9,545 nt of DNA from positions 1 to 9,545 of the forward strand of contig CALZAP010000030.1 in NCBI GenBank assembly GCA_945614335.1. The letters run 5' to 3'. Shown in pieces: positions 1 through 6,212 of the stretch; positions within the stretch are counted from its first letter, which is position 1, and every line of letters begins with the position of its first letter. The DNA comes from an uncultured Prevotella sp. Its GTDB lineage: Bacteria; Bacteroidota; Bacteroidia; Bacteroidales; Bacteroidaceae. The translations under genes were made by a program, and so were the position numbers. Under the pieces are notes generated by a model. That model searched no databases. It saw nothing but the letters and a program-made list of their open reading frames with translations, and was not told where the DNA came from.

Positions 1-2676
1 CTCGGGCTTCTTCTCGTCGCTCCACTGAATCTCCGGACCGAAAGGAACGATGGAACCTTCGCGTACGAAGACTGGCATCTTCTCGTATGGAGCTGACACA
101 CATACGGTCTTGCCGCCTTCATAACGCTTGCCTGTATAGAGGTCGTACCATGCCGACTGCTTGGGGAAGTAGACGTCGCGAGAACGGGCCTTGTAGGTGC
201 CCACAGGGCAAGCCATGAAGGCTGGACCAAACATCCACTGGTCGCCGATGTTGAGCACTTTCTCGTCGTAACCGAAGTCCATGACAAGACCGCGCAGCAT
301 GGTGTAGTCCTTATAGTTCACCCAGCCTGCCATAGAGTAGAGATATGGCATCATGCGGTAGCGGAGCTTGTCGTAGTAAACGATGGAGTTGTAGCATGGA
401 TGGTCTTCCGGTGCAAGGTTCCACACCTCGCGGTATGGCCACTGTCCGTGAGCACGGTAGAGAGGTATGAAGCAACCGAACTGGTTCCAACGTGCATTGA
501 GCTCGCGCCACTCCTTAAGATCTTCGTTTTCATATCCGCTCTTCTCGAAGAGTTGCTGTGCTGCCACATAGCGGTTTTCTACGCAGAAGCCGCCCTGGTC
601 CATGCCCCAGAATGGCACACCAGCCATGGAGAAGTTGAGTCCGGCGGTCATCTGTGCGCGCATGTCTTCCCATCGTGTTCCGATATCGCCACTCCATGTT
701 GCGGTGGAGAATCGCTGTTCGCCGGCAAATCCGCTACGGGTGAGCAGCAGCACTCGTTTGTTGTTGTCTACAGAACGCTGGCCGTTGTAGATGGCATCGG
801 CGTTAACCACTGAATAGGCATTGAAATATTCGTCGCTGGTGCCCATGGCAGTTGGTCCGCAAAGCAGCTTACGATACTCTATCGGAGTACAGTCGCGAAC
901 GTTTGGTTCTGAGGCGTCCATCCACCAGCAGTCTATTCCGAGCGTGTAGAGGTTGTCGTGCATCTGCTGCCAGAAGAGTTTTCTCGCGCCAGCGGAGTAT
1001 GCGTCATAGAAAGAGCCAAGATAACCAGGACCTACCCAGTCGCGAATATTGTCCTTTATGGCCTGCTGATACATCCATCCGTTTTTGTCAAACTCCTTGT
1101 AGTTGTCGGTAGAGGAGTAGTATTTGGGCCAGTGGGAGATGAGTATGCGTGCGTTGTTGTCGTGGATATAGTCTATCATGCCCTTGGGGTTGGGGAAGCG
1201 CTTCGGGTCGAACTTGAAGCTGCCCCACTTGTCTTCTTCCCAGTAGAGCCAGTCCTGTACCATCACGTCGACCGGTATCTGACGCTTGCGGAACTCTCCG
1301 AGCACGCCTTCCACCTCAGCCTGTGTATTGTATTTCTCGCGGCTCTGCCAGAATCCGAGCGACCACTTTGGCATCACCTGTGCGCGTCCGGTAAGGAAGC
1401 GGTAGCCTTTGATCACGTCGTCGTAGCTGTTGCCTGCAATGAAGTAGTAGTCCATTTCCTTGTCCATCTCAGCCCATATAGACATGCGGCTTTGCTCGGC
1501 CTCAGTCTGTGAAGTGGCTGCACGCAGTCCGCAGTATGCCACTCCTCCGTCGGGCTGCCATTCCACACGAAGCGGTGTGCGCTCACCTTTCTTCAGGTCT
1601 ACTTCAAACTTATACGCATTGGGGTTCCATGCCGTGCGCCAACGCTCAGGCACCACAAGACGTCCGCCCATGAATACCTTCACATAGCCTGAGTAGTAGA
1701 GAATGAAGCGGTATTTTGCAGTGGCAGGCGCTTCTATCTCGCCCTGATACACCACGTTTGACTTTCCGAGGTTTATGTCCTGCGGCAGCAGTCCTACCAC
1801 ACCGGAATGCTCATAGTAGAGAGAGTCTTCGCGACGTTCTATTATCTTGCCTGTCTCTTCGGTGTAAGTTCCGGTGAGCGAACCTGGGTTTCCGTTTTTG
1901 TCATACAGTCTGAAGGCGCGGTGAAGCTGCTGGTAGTTGTTGGGATTGCCCCAGCGTCCGTAGGAATATGAATCCCAAAGAATGCCGTAGTTCTTGTTGC
2001 TCACCACGAATGGTATCGACACCTTTGTGTTATACTGGAAGAGCTCTTCGTTGCGGCCTTTATAGTTCATCTCTTCCGACTGATGCTGTCCGAGTCCGTA
2101 GAAAGCCTCGTCGGCAGGAGAGTCGAACACCACGTTCCATGAGTAGCCCGAACGGTCGTCGAGTGAGAGTTTGTTAAGGTCGGATGTCTTTCCCCAGTTC
2201 ACCTCTTCAGGCGATGTGGGTCGATAGTTTTCCGGCAGTTCGGTCTGGTTGGAGATATATCTTGTGAATGTCTTGCTTCCTTCGGCTTCCTTCAGCAGCA
2301 CCTTTCCTGTGATTTTATCGAAGAAGGTGACGCGTCCGTTATTTTTGTCGACAGTGACCTTTAGTTTAGCGGTTTCTACGATAAGGTTCTGCGAGTCTTC
2401 CTTCACATCGGCCTTGTATTTACCCTCACGGTTTACCACCACAAGGCTTTTGCGCTTTGTCGGGATGGCATCGTCGGGAGTGGCCTCAACGCGAATGATG
2501 TCGTCGCTTACGACAGTGAGTCGCATGGCTTTCACCTGGTTTTTACTTGTCTGAGGAATCTCAAGACTGATTTTTCTTCCATCGCGCACATAGCCGGCAG
2601 CGTCGGCGCTTACTGCAGTGCCGATGGTGGCGGCGAGCAGTGCCGTGGAAAAGAGTAGTCTAAATTTCATATTCAT
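1..2676 (-). CDS. GH31 alpha-xylosidase with PA14 insert, secreted; 3' end outside window
   Basis: This is a retaining glycoside hydrolase of family GH31, probably removing alpha-1,6-xylose from xyloglucan oligosaccharides. The 892 visible codons stay open to the window edge, so the C-terminal beta-sandwich is incomplete. A hydrophobic signal peptide (about residues 3-24) suggests export to the periplasm or outer membrane. The N-terminal beta-sandwich runs to about residue 290 and includes FYGLGQ. A PA14-like insert follows at about 290-385 (YRFILYYSGYVKVFMGG). The (beta/alpha)8 barrel starts near 434 (MPKWSLGFWQS). The nucleophile is Asp587 in GIDCWWMDASEPN and the acid/base is Asp664 in WSGDIGTRW. 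A PA14 insert is known from CjXyl31A and BoGH31A, both xyloglucan alpha-xylosidases, which supports the specificity. Related activities such as alpha-glucosidase are not excluded. An ATG at 2670 is an alternative start. No SusC/SusD or other xyloglucan gene is in view. Confidence 0.93.
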   Translation of the reverse strand, partial: MNMKFRLLFSTALLAATIGTAVSADAAGYVRDGRKISLEIPQTSKNQVKAMRLTVVSDDIIRVEATPDDAIPTKRKSLVVVNREGKYKADVKEDSQNLIVETAKLKVTVDKNNGRVTFFDKITGKVLLKEAEGSKTFTRYISNQTELPENYRPTSPEEVNWGKTSDLNKLSLDDRSGYSWNVVFDSPADEAFYGLGQHQSEEMNYKGRNEELFQYNTKVSIPFVVSNKNYGILWDSYSYGRWGNPNNYQQLHRAFRLYDKNGNPGSLTGTYTEETGKIIERREDSLYYEHSGVVGLLPQDINLGKSNVVYQGEIEAPATAKYRFILYYSGYVKVFMGGRLVVPERWRTAWNPNAYKFEVDLKKGERTPLRVEWQPDGGVAYCGLRAATSQTEAEQSRMSIWAEMDKEMDYYFIAGNSYDDVIKGYRFLTGRAQVMPKWSLGFWQSREKYNTQAEVEGVLGEFRKRQIPVDVMVQDWLYWEEDKWGSFKFDPKRFPNPKGMIDYIHDNNARILISHWPKYYSSTDNYKEFDKNGWMYQQAIKDNIRDWVGPGYLGSFYDAYSAGARKLFWQQMHDNLYTLGIDCWWMDASEPNVRDCTPIEYRKLLCGPTAMGTSDEYFNAYSVVNADAIYNGQRSVDNNKRVLLLTRSGFAGEQRFSTATWSGDIGTRWEDMRAQMTAGLNFSMAGVPFWGMDQGGFCVENRYVAAQQLFEKSGYENEDLKEWRELNARWNQFGCFIPLYRAHGQWPYREVWNLAPEDHPCYNSIVYYDKLRYRMMPYLYSMAGWVNYKDYTMLRGLVMDFGYDEKVLNIGDQWMFGPAFMACPVGTYKARSRDVYFPKQSAWYDLYTGKRYEGGKTVCVSAPYEKMPVFVREGSIVPFGPEIQWSDEKKPE

Positions 2677-2747
2677 ATTTTTATTTTAGTTATGTTTCGT
2701 AATTGTTCCACTTTGGGGTTAAAGGAGTATTTTGATGAATTGCGTTG

Positions 2748-2783
2748 CAAAGATAGTGATAATAATTGGAAAAGAGTGACAAA
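2748..2783 (-). promoter_or_regulatory. Probable promoter of the GH31 gene
   Basis: On the minus strand TATCTTTG (2748-2755) matches the Bacteroidetes -7 box TAnnTTTG. A TTTG (2780-2783, within TTTTTG) could be the -33 box, but the spacer is 24 bases, longer than the usual 19-21. It would give a leader of roughly 65 nt before the ATG at 2676. The -7 box is convincing; the -33 assignment is weak. Confidence 0.45.
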
Positions 2784-2855
2784 AATGTTATTCTTTGATG
2801 TAGGTTTCGTTAATTATTAGCAAATTATACGCAAAATATCACATTATATATATAT

Positions 2856-2888
2856 AAAAGAGGCAGACTGAAGTGTGTCAGCCTGCCC
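2856..2888 (-). terminator. Intrinsic terminator after the DUF349 gene
   Basis: The arms 2862-2871 and 2878-2887 form a 10-bp stem in the minus-strand RNA, with one G·U wobble in the middle, a further G·U possible at the base, and a 6-nt loop. The stem is followed by CTTTT and an AT-rich run. It lies about 57 bases past the DUF349 stop codon and separates that gene from the GH31 promoter. Confidence 0.7.
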
Positions 2889-2944
2889 TAAATGTATCTA
2901 CGAGTCACTAATTATTGCCTTGTGAGTAATGCATCGACGAGGAG

Positions 2945-4834
2945 TTATTCTTTGTTTGCCTGTTCGTCGATAGCCTTTATCTTGTCTTTCACAAGTTCTA
3001 TCTCGTCTTTCAGTTTCTGTACCTTACGCTTCATCTCGTCGATGAGGCTGTTGCCCTTCTTGCTGCTTGCGTTGAGGAAGCCGAGGTTGTTTTCGTATGT
3101 CTGAGCCTCGCTCTTGAGCTTTTCGTACTGGTTGAGCAGACGCAGGCGTTCGTTGCCAAGTGCGTTTCCGCCCTTCTCAGCCGCCACGTTCTTAATTTTC
3201 GCCTTGAAGTTGTCGAGACGCTTTCTTGATGCGGAGATATTGAGTTTTTTGTATATTGCCCTTATCGTGGCGTGGAATTCATCGTATACCTTGTCTTTCT
3301 CCTTGAATGGTACATGACCGATGGCGTTGTATTCCTCCACGAGTTCCTGCACCTTCTGCTGTGCTCCCTCTTCGGGGTTGTCTGCCAGTTCTTTGAGCTG
3401 TGCTATGATGTTACGTTTCTTCTCAAGGTTGGCATGTTCCTCGTTGCGTTGTCCTGCACCTTCCTTATTTCGTGCCTCGAAGAACTCGTTGCACAAGCCC
3501 AGGAACTCCTCCCAAAGCTGGTCGCCCTGTTTCTTAGGCACGACACCGATGGTTTTCCATTCCTTCTGTAGCTGCACGAACTTGTCGGAGGTTTTTCTCC
3601 ACTCCTTGCTGTCCTTCATAGCCCTTGCACGCTCAATGAGTTCGCGTTTCTTTTCGATGTTTGCCTTATATGTTTCCTTGAGAGTCTTGTAGTACTCGGT
3701 TTTCATGTTGAAGAACTTGTCGCATGAAGAGCGGAAGCGTTCGAATATCTTCACGTTCATTTTCTGGGGTGCAAATCCGATGGTTTTCCATTCCTTCTGT
3801 ATGTCCATCAGTTCTGCCGTATGCTTTTCCCAGTCGGCGAAGTTGTTGTTTGGTTCTTCCACAAGAGCCTCTATTCTTTCGCAGAGTGCGGTTTTCTTCA
3901 CGAGGTTTTCTTCTTCCTTAGCCCTGAGGTCGTCGAAATACTGCTGGTGGCGTTTGTTCACGATTGTAGAAGCCGCCTTAAAGCGGTTCCACATTTCCTC
4001 TCGGTGTTCCTTAGCCACTGGTCCAGTCTCCCTGTATTCCTGATGCAGCTTCTGCAGTTGTCTTGACGCGCTGATGACATCGGGTTCGTCGGCGAGTTTC
4101 TCAGCCGCCTCACAGAGTGCAGTTTTCTTTTCAAGGTTTTTCTTGAAGTCATATTCCCTTGCCTCTATGTTGAGTTTGAGCATGTCGTAGAACTGCTCGA
4201 CATAGAGTTGGTAGTTTCTCCAAAGTTCGCTCACCATGGAAGCCGGAACATTCTTTATTTCCTTCCACTCCTGCTGCAGCGCCTTGAAATCGTTGTATGA
4301 CTTGTTGGCCTCATCGGGCGATGTGACCATGGTTTTTATTTTCTCTATAATCTCGAGTTTTCGTTTGAGATTATTTTCCTTTTCCTCTTCCTGCTGTCGA
4401 AGAAGCTTAGCCCTCCTTTCCTTCACGATAATCATCTCGGCCTTGAACGCCTCCTCCTCGTCGTCGGGCAGGATTTGGAAAGACAACTCGTCGCCACCGT
4501 TATCGAGATGTGCCTTAAACGCGGCCTCACGCTCAGCGATGTGCATTTTGTAGAAAATCGTCTTCAGGAAGTCCACCTCGTCCTTGTCGGGCTCGTCTTC
4601 TCCTTGTGCTATTTCCCTTAATCGTTCAACCACTTCCTTTTTTGAGGAATAGACACGACGTTCCTCAGCAGGAACCTCGTTGCTTTCGGGTGTTTCTACT
4701 TCAGAAGTCTCCTGTGGCATCTGAGCCACTTCTGGGTTTTCTTCCTGATTTTTCACTTCTTCGGTGTTCACATTTTCTGTGTTCACTTCTTCAATTTTTC
4801 CTGTTGCCAGGTCTTTCTCTTGAGAGTCCATCAT
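2945..4834 (-). CDS. DUF349 repeat coiled-coil protein, function unknown
   Basis: The product is a 629-residue, highly charged, almost entirely helical protein with no signal peptide or membrane segment, so it is probably cytoplasmic. Residues 1-60 are acidic and rich in Glu, Asn and Pro and look disordered. From about 156 to 540 there are five DUF349 repeats of 75-80 residues. Each is marked by a variant of LQxEWKxIGxVPxK: QQEWKEIKNVP near 187, HQEYRETGPV near 264, QKEWKTIGFAP near 346, QKEWKTIGVVP near 423 and VEEYNAIGHVP near 499. A C-terminal coiled coil (about 560-629) includes NNLGFLNASSKKGNSLIDEM, a segment I recall as typical of Bacteroidetes members. The biochemical role of the family is not known to me. 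Two consecutive ATG codons (4834, 4831) could serve as start. The gene lies 108 bases after corA and has its own terminator. Confidence 0.94.
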   Translation of the reverse strand: MMDSQEKDLATGKIEEVNTENVNTEEVKNQEENPEVAQMPQETSEVETPESNEVPAEERRVYSSKKEVVERLREIAQGEDEPDKDEVDFLKTIFYKMHIAEREAAFKAHLDNGGDELSFQILPDDEEEAFKAEMIIVKERRAKLLRQQEEEKENNLKRKLEIIEKIKTMVTSPDEANKSYNDFKALQQEWKEIKNVPASMVSELWRNYQLYVEQFYDMLKLNIEAREYDFKKNLEKKTALCEAAEKLADEPDVISASRQLQKLHQEYRETGPVAKEHREEMWNRFKAASTIVNKRHQQYFDDLRAKEEENLVKKTALCERIEALVEEPNNNFADWEKHTAELMDIQKEWKTIGFAPQKMNVKIFERFRSSCDKFFNMKTEYYKTLKETYKANIEKKRELIERARAMKDSKEWRKTSDKFVQLQKEWKTIGVVPKKQGDQLWEEFLGLCNEFFEARNKEGAGQRNEEHANLEKKRNIIAQLKELADNPEEGAQQKVQELVEEYNAIGHVPFKEKDKVYDEFHATIRAIYKKLNISASRKRLDNFKAKIKNVAAEKGGNALGNERLRLLNQYEKLKSEAQTYENNLGFLNASSKKGNSLIDEMKRKVQKLKDEIELVKDKIKAIDEQANKE

Positions 4835-4868
4835 TTCACTTTTTATTAGTTAATGAATCGGTACGATA

Positions 4869-4888
4869 CAAATTTAGGCACAAACTTA
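4869..4888 (-). promoter_or_regulatory. Possible promoter of the DUF349 gene
   Basis: Two overlapping-range matches to the Bacteroidetes -7 box TAnnTTTG lie in the 108-bp gap after corA on the minus strand: TAAATTTG (4869-4876) and TAAGTTTG (4881-4888). Neither has a TTTG at the proper distance upstream, so which one works, if either, is unclear. The gene could also be read through from corA. Confidence 0.3.
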
Positions 4889-4942
4889 CGCAAAATTTCT
4901 TTAACAGCCTAATTTTTGGACGTTTTTTTGCAAAAAAAATAA

Positions 4943-5869
4943 CTAAATGAGTCGTTTATGGCGGAAAATCCACCAAAACAGGCCTGAAATGGCCACTGAA
5001 ATGACAATTGCGATGACAAAACCGTAGTGACTGTCTTCCATGCCGTTCACCAAGTTCATACCAAAAAGACTGGCTATGAGCGTAGGGAACATCATGAGAA
5101 TGGACACGGATGTCAACGTTCTCATCACGGTGTTCATATTATTGTTGATAATGGACGAATAGGTGTCCATGGTCGACTCAAGAATGTTGGAATAAATATT
5201 TGTGGTCTCGCGTGCCTGTGTCATCTCGATATTCACGTCTTCGATGAGGTCGGCGTCGAGTTCGTCAATCTGCAGTTTGAACTTCAACTTCGAAAGCAGT
5301 GTCTCGTTGCCGCGAATGGATGTAACGAAATAGGTGAGCGAGTCCTGCAGTCGGCTGAGTCCGATGAGCGACTCGTTGTTCACCTCCCTGTCGAGATTAC
5401 GTTTTGCCTTTTCTATAAGGCTGTTGATCTGCTTTAGTCGTTTCAGATACCAAACGGCAGAGGAGAGAAACAGACGGAATGTCATGTCGACATAGTCGGT
5501 GAATCCTTCGCCTCTCTTCTGTTGGTAGCTTACGAAGTCAATCATCATGTTTGTCTCGTAATAGCAGACGGTGATGGTGACGTCGCGCTTGTGGATGATG
5601 CCGAGCGGCACGGTGGTGTAAGGTGTGCGGGAGCGTATCTCCTTTACGTATGGTATACGAAGAATGATGAGCATCCAGCCGTCGTCGTATTCATAACGGG
5701 CACGCTCGTCGGTGTCGCTGATGTCCGACATGAAATAGTCGGGTATGTTGAATTGCTTTTCAAGCAGCAGCTGGTCCTCTTCGGTAGGACATGTTACTTG
5801 AATCCAGCAGTTGGGTTCCCATTCGTTGATGGCGGTGAGTCCGCTGTTTGTGTTCCAGTATGTACGCAT
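4943..5869 (-). CDS. corA: CorA-family Mg2+/Co2+ channel
   Basis: CorA forms a homopentameric inner-membrane channel that takes up Mg2+ and can also pass Co2+. The 308-residue product has the expected layout: a soluble alpha/beta N-terminal domain, a long charged helical stalk (about residues 125-245), and two C-terminal membrane helices (about 251-271 and 282-303). The signature Gly-Met-Asn sits at 270-272 at the end of the first helix, within FGMNLVNG. It is followed by an acidic periplasmic loop (GMED) and a basic tail (RHKRLI). I chose the ATG at 5869. An in-frame TTG at 5896 would add nine residues, but it covers a likely untranslated leader element. The gene is monocistronic or leads into the DUF349 gene. 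A long structured leader precedes it. Transport of another divalent metal such as Zn2+ cannot be excluded from sequence. Confidence 0.93.
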   Translation of the reverse strand: MRTYWNTNSGLTAINEWEPNCWIQVTCPTEEDQLLLEKQFNIPDYFMSDISDTDERARYEYDDGWMLIILRIPYVKEIRSRTPYTTVPLGIIHKRDVTITVCYYETNMMIDFVSYQQKRGEGFTDYVDMTFRLFLSSAVWYLKRLKQINSLIEKAKRNLDREVNNESLIGLSRLQDSLTYFVTSIRGNETLLSKLKFKLQIDELDADLIEDVNIEMTQARETTNIYSNILESTMDTYSSIINNNMNTVMRTLTSVSILMMFPTLIASLFGMNLVNGMEDSHYGFVIAIVISVAISGLFWWIFRHKRLI

Positions 5870-6030
5870 TGTTCCAATCCAATAAATGTTATACAAAGAA
5901 ATAGTTGAGACCCTTTGGCCTCAGACAAATGTCGATGTGGCAAGAGGATTGGCGTCTTGCCATCCTCACGCCTAATTACTGAAGTTTTCCGCGTGATAAT
6001 CGTCCATAATTGTTGAAGTTTTAAAATTTC
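5870..6030 (-). promoter_or_regulatory. Putative structured 5' leader of corA
   Basis: If transcription starts just after the -7 box at 6036, corA has a leader of about 160 nt. It contains mutually exclusive stems between 5938 and 5972: an 8-bp perfect stem (5938-5945 with 5955-5962), a 6-bp stem (5944-5949 with 5962-5967) and a 5-bp stem (5951-5955 with 5968-5972). A further small hairpin lies at 5907-5922. The 9-nt loop of the 8-bp stem contains CCAATCC in the RNA, complementary to GGATTGG five to eleven bases before the ATG. A short ORF ends where the first stem begins. The layout suggests control of corA expression, but nothing here proves it, and it does not look to me like the known M-box. 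Confidence 0.4.
5972..6007 (-). CDS. Possible leader peptide ahead of corA
   Basis: An ATG at 6007 opens an 11-codon frame encoding MDDYHAENFSN and ending in TAG at 5972-5974. It falls inside the predicted corA leader, about 25 nt after the likely transcription start. Its stop codon touches the first arm of the hairpin set at 5938-5972, so a ribosome here would block that arm. Salmonella corA has a comparable short leader ORF (corL), but there is no sequence match. A frame this short occurs easily by chance, so this is only a candidate. Confidence 0.2.
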   Translation of the reverse strand: MDDYHAENFSN

Positions 6031-6035
6031 CGGTG

Positions 6036-6043
6036 CAAAGGTA
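6036..6043 (-). promoter_or_regulatory. Probable -7 box of the corA promoter
   Basis: TACCTTTG on the minus strand matches the Bacteroidetes -7 consensus TAnnTTTG exactly. No TTG or TTTG lies at the -33 position. That place is occupied by an A/T run and a (GAAGAAT) tandem repeat. The preceding gene, pepD, ends in a terminator, so corA needs its own promoter, and this is the best candidate. Confidence 0.5.
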
Positions 6044-6053
6044 TAAAAAAAAT

Positions 6054-6081
6054 GAAGAATGAAGAATGAAGAATGAAGAAT
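6054..6081. repeat. Tandem repeat (GAAGAAT)x4
   Basis: Four perfect head-to-tail copies of the 7-mer GAAGAAT lie 10 bases beyond the corA -7 box, across the place where its -33 element would be. Such short arrays can change copy number by slippage. Confidence 0.9.
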
Positions 6082-6107
6082 TTTTCGTCCCGTAACGATT
6101 TTTTAAC

Positions 6108-6167
6108 AAAAAAGACAAGGAGATAAGGAGTTATCGTTCTTTACAGGAGTAAACTCCTTATCTCCTT
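6108..6167 (-). terminator. Terminator of the maoC-flippase-pepD unit
   Basis: A perfect 16-bp inverted repeat has arms 6152-6167 and 6117-6132, AAGGAGATAAGGAGTT and its complement, with a 19-nt loop. In the minus-strand RNA it is followed three bases later by six T residues (6108-6113). It begins 45 bases past the pepD stop. The pepD-side arm consists of two units of the 8-bp array at 6152-6207. A second identical copy of that arm at 6184-6199 could pair instead, so the hairpin has two registers. Confidence 0.75.
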
Positions 6168-6207
6168 AACTCCTTAACTCCTTAACTCCTTATCTCCTTA
6201 ACTCCTT
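6152..6207. repeat. Seven tandem 8-bp units A(A/T)CTCCTT
   Basis: Seven uninterrupted 8-bp units fill these 56 bases, alternating only at the second base (order A,T,A,A,A,T,A). The array begins five bases past the pepD stop codon. In the pepD mRNA each unit reads AAGGAGTT or AAGGAGAT, which contains a perfect Shine-Dalgarno core. The array supplies one arm of the pepD terminator hairpin. Confidence 0.93.
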
Positions 6208-6212
6208 ATCTT

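Noticed and set aside
400..1512. Several plus-strand open frames of 86-184 codons opposite the left-end gene.
   Set aside because: They lie antisense to a GH31 frame with intact catalytic motifs, have no recognisable domain and no promoter, and reflect codon bias of the real gene.
2841..2860. TATATATATATA run as a promoter TATA-like element.
   Set aside because: It lies directly after the DUF349 terminator stem and lacks TAnnTTTG; it is better read as the AT-rich tail of the terminator.
4923..4940. Palindrome TTTTTTTGCAAAAAAA just after corA as a terminator.
   Set aside because: The stem is pure A/T with no room for a loop, so it would be unstable. It may be only a poly-A/poly-T tract, and no stronger hairpin follows corA.
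5870..5896. CorA start at the TTG at 5896, giving nine more residues.
   Set aside because: The ATG at 5869 is a normal start, and MRTYWNTNSG is a plausible N terminus. The extension overlaps the leader element GGATTGG.
5907..5922. Small hairpin GAGGCC/GGTCTC in the corA leader as an intrinsic terminator.
   Set aside because: The stem is 6 bp with a G·U pair, and the T-rich bases start about five nucleotides later and are interrupted. It is too weak to call alone.
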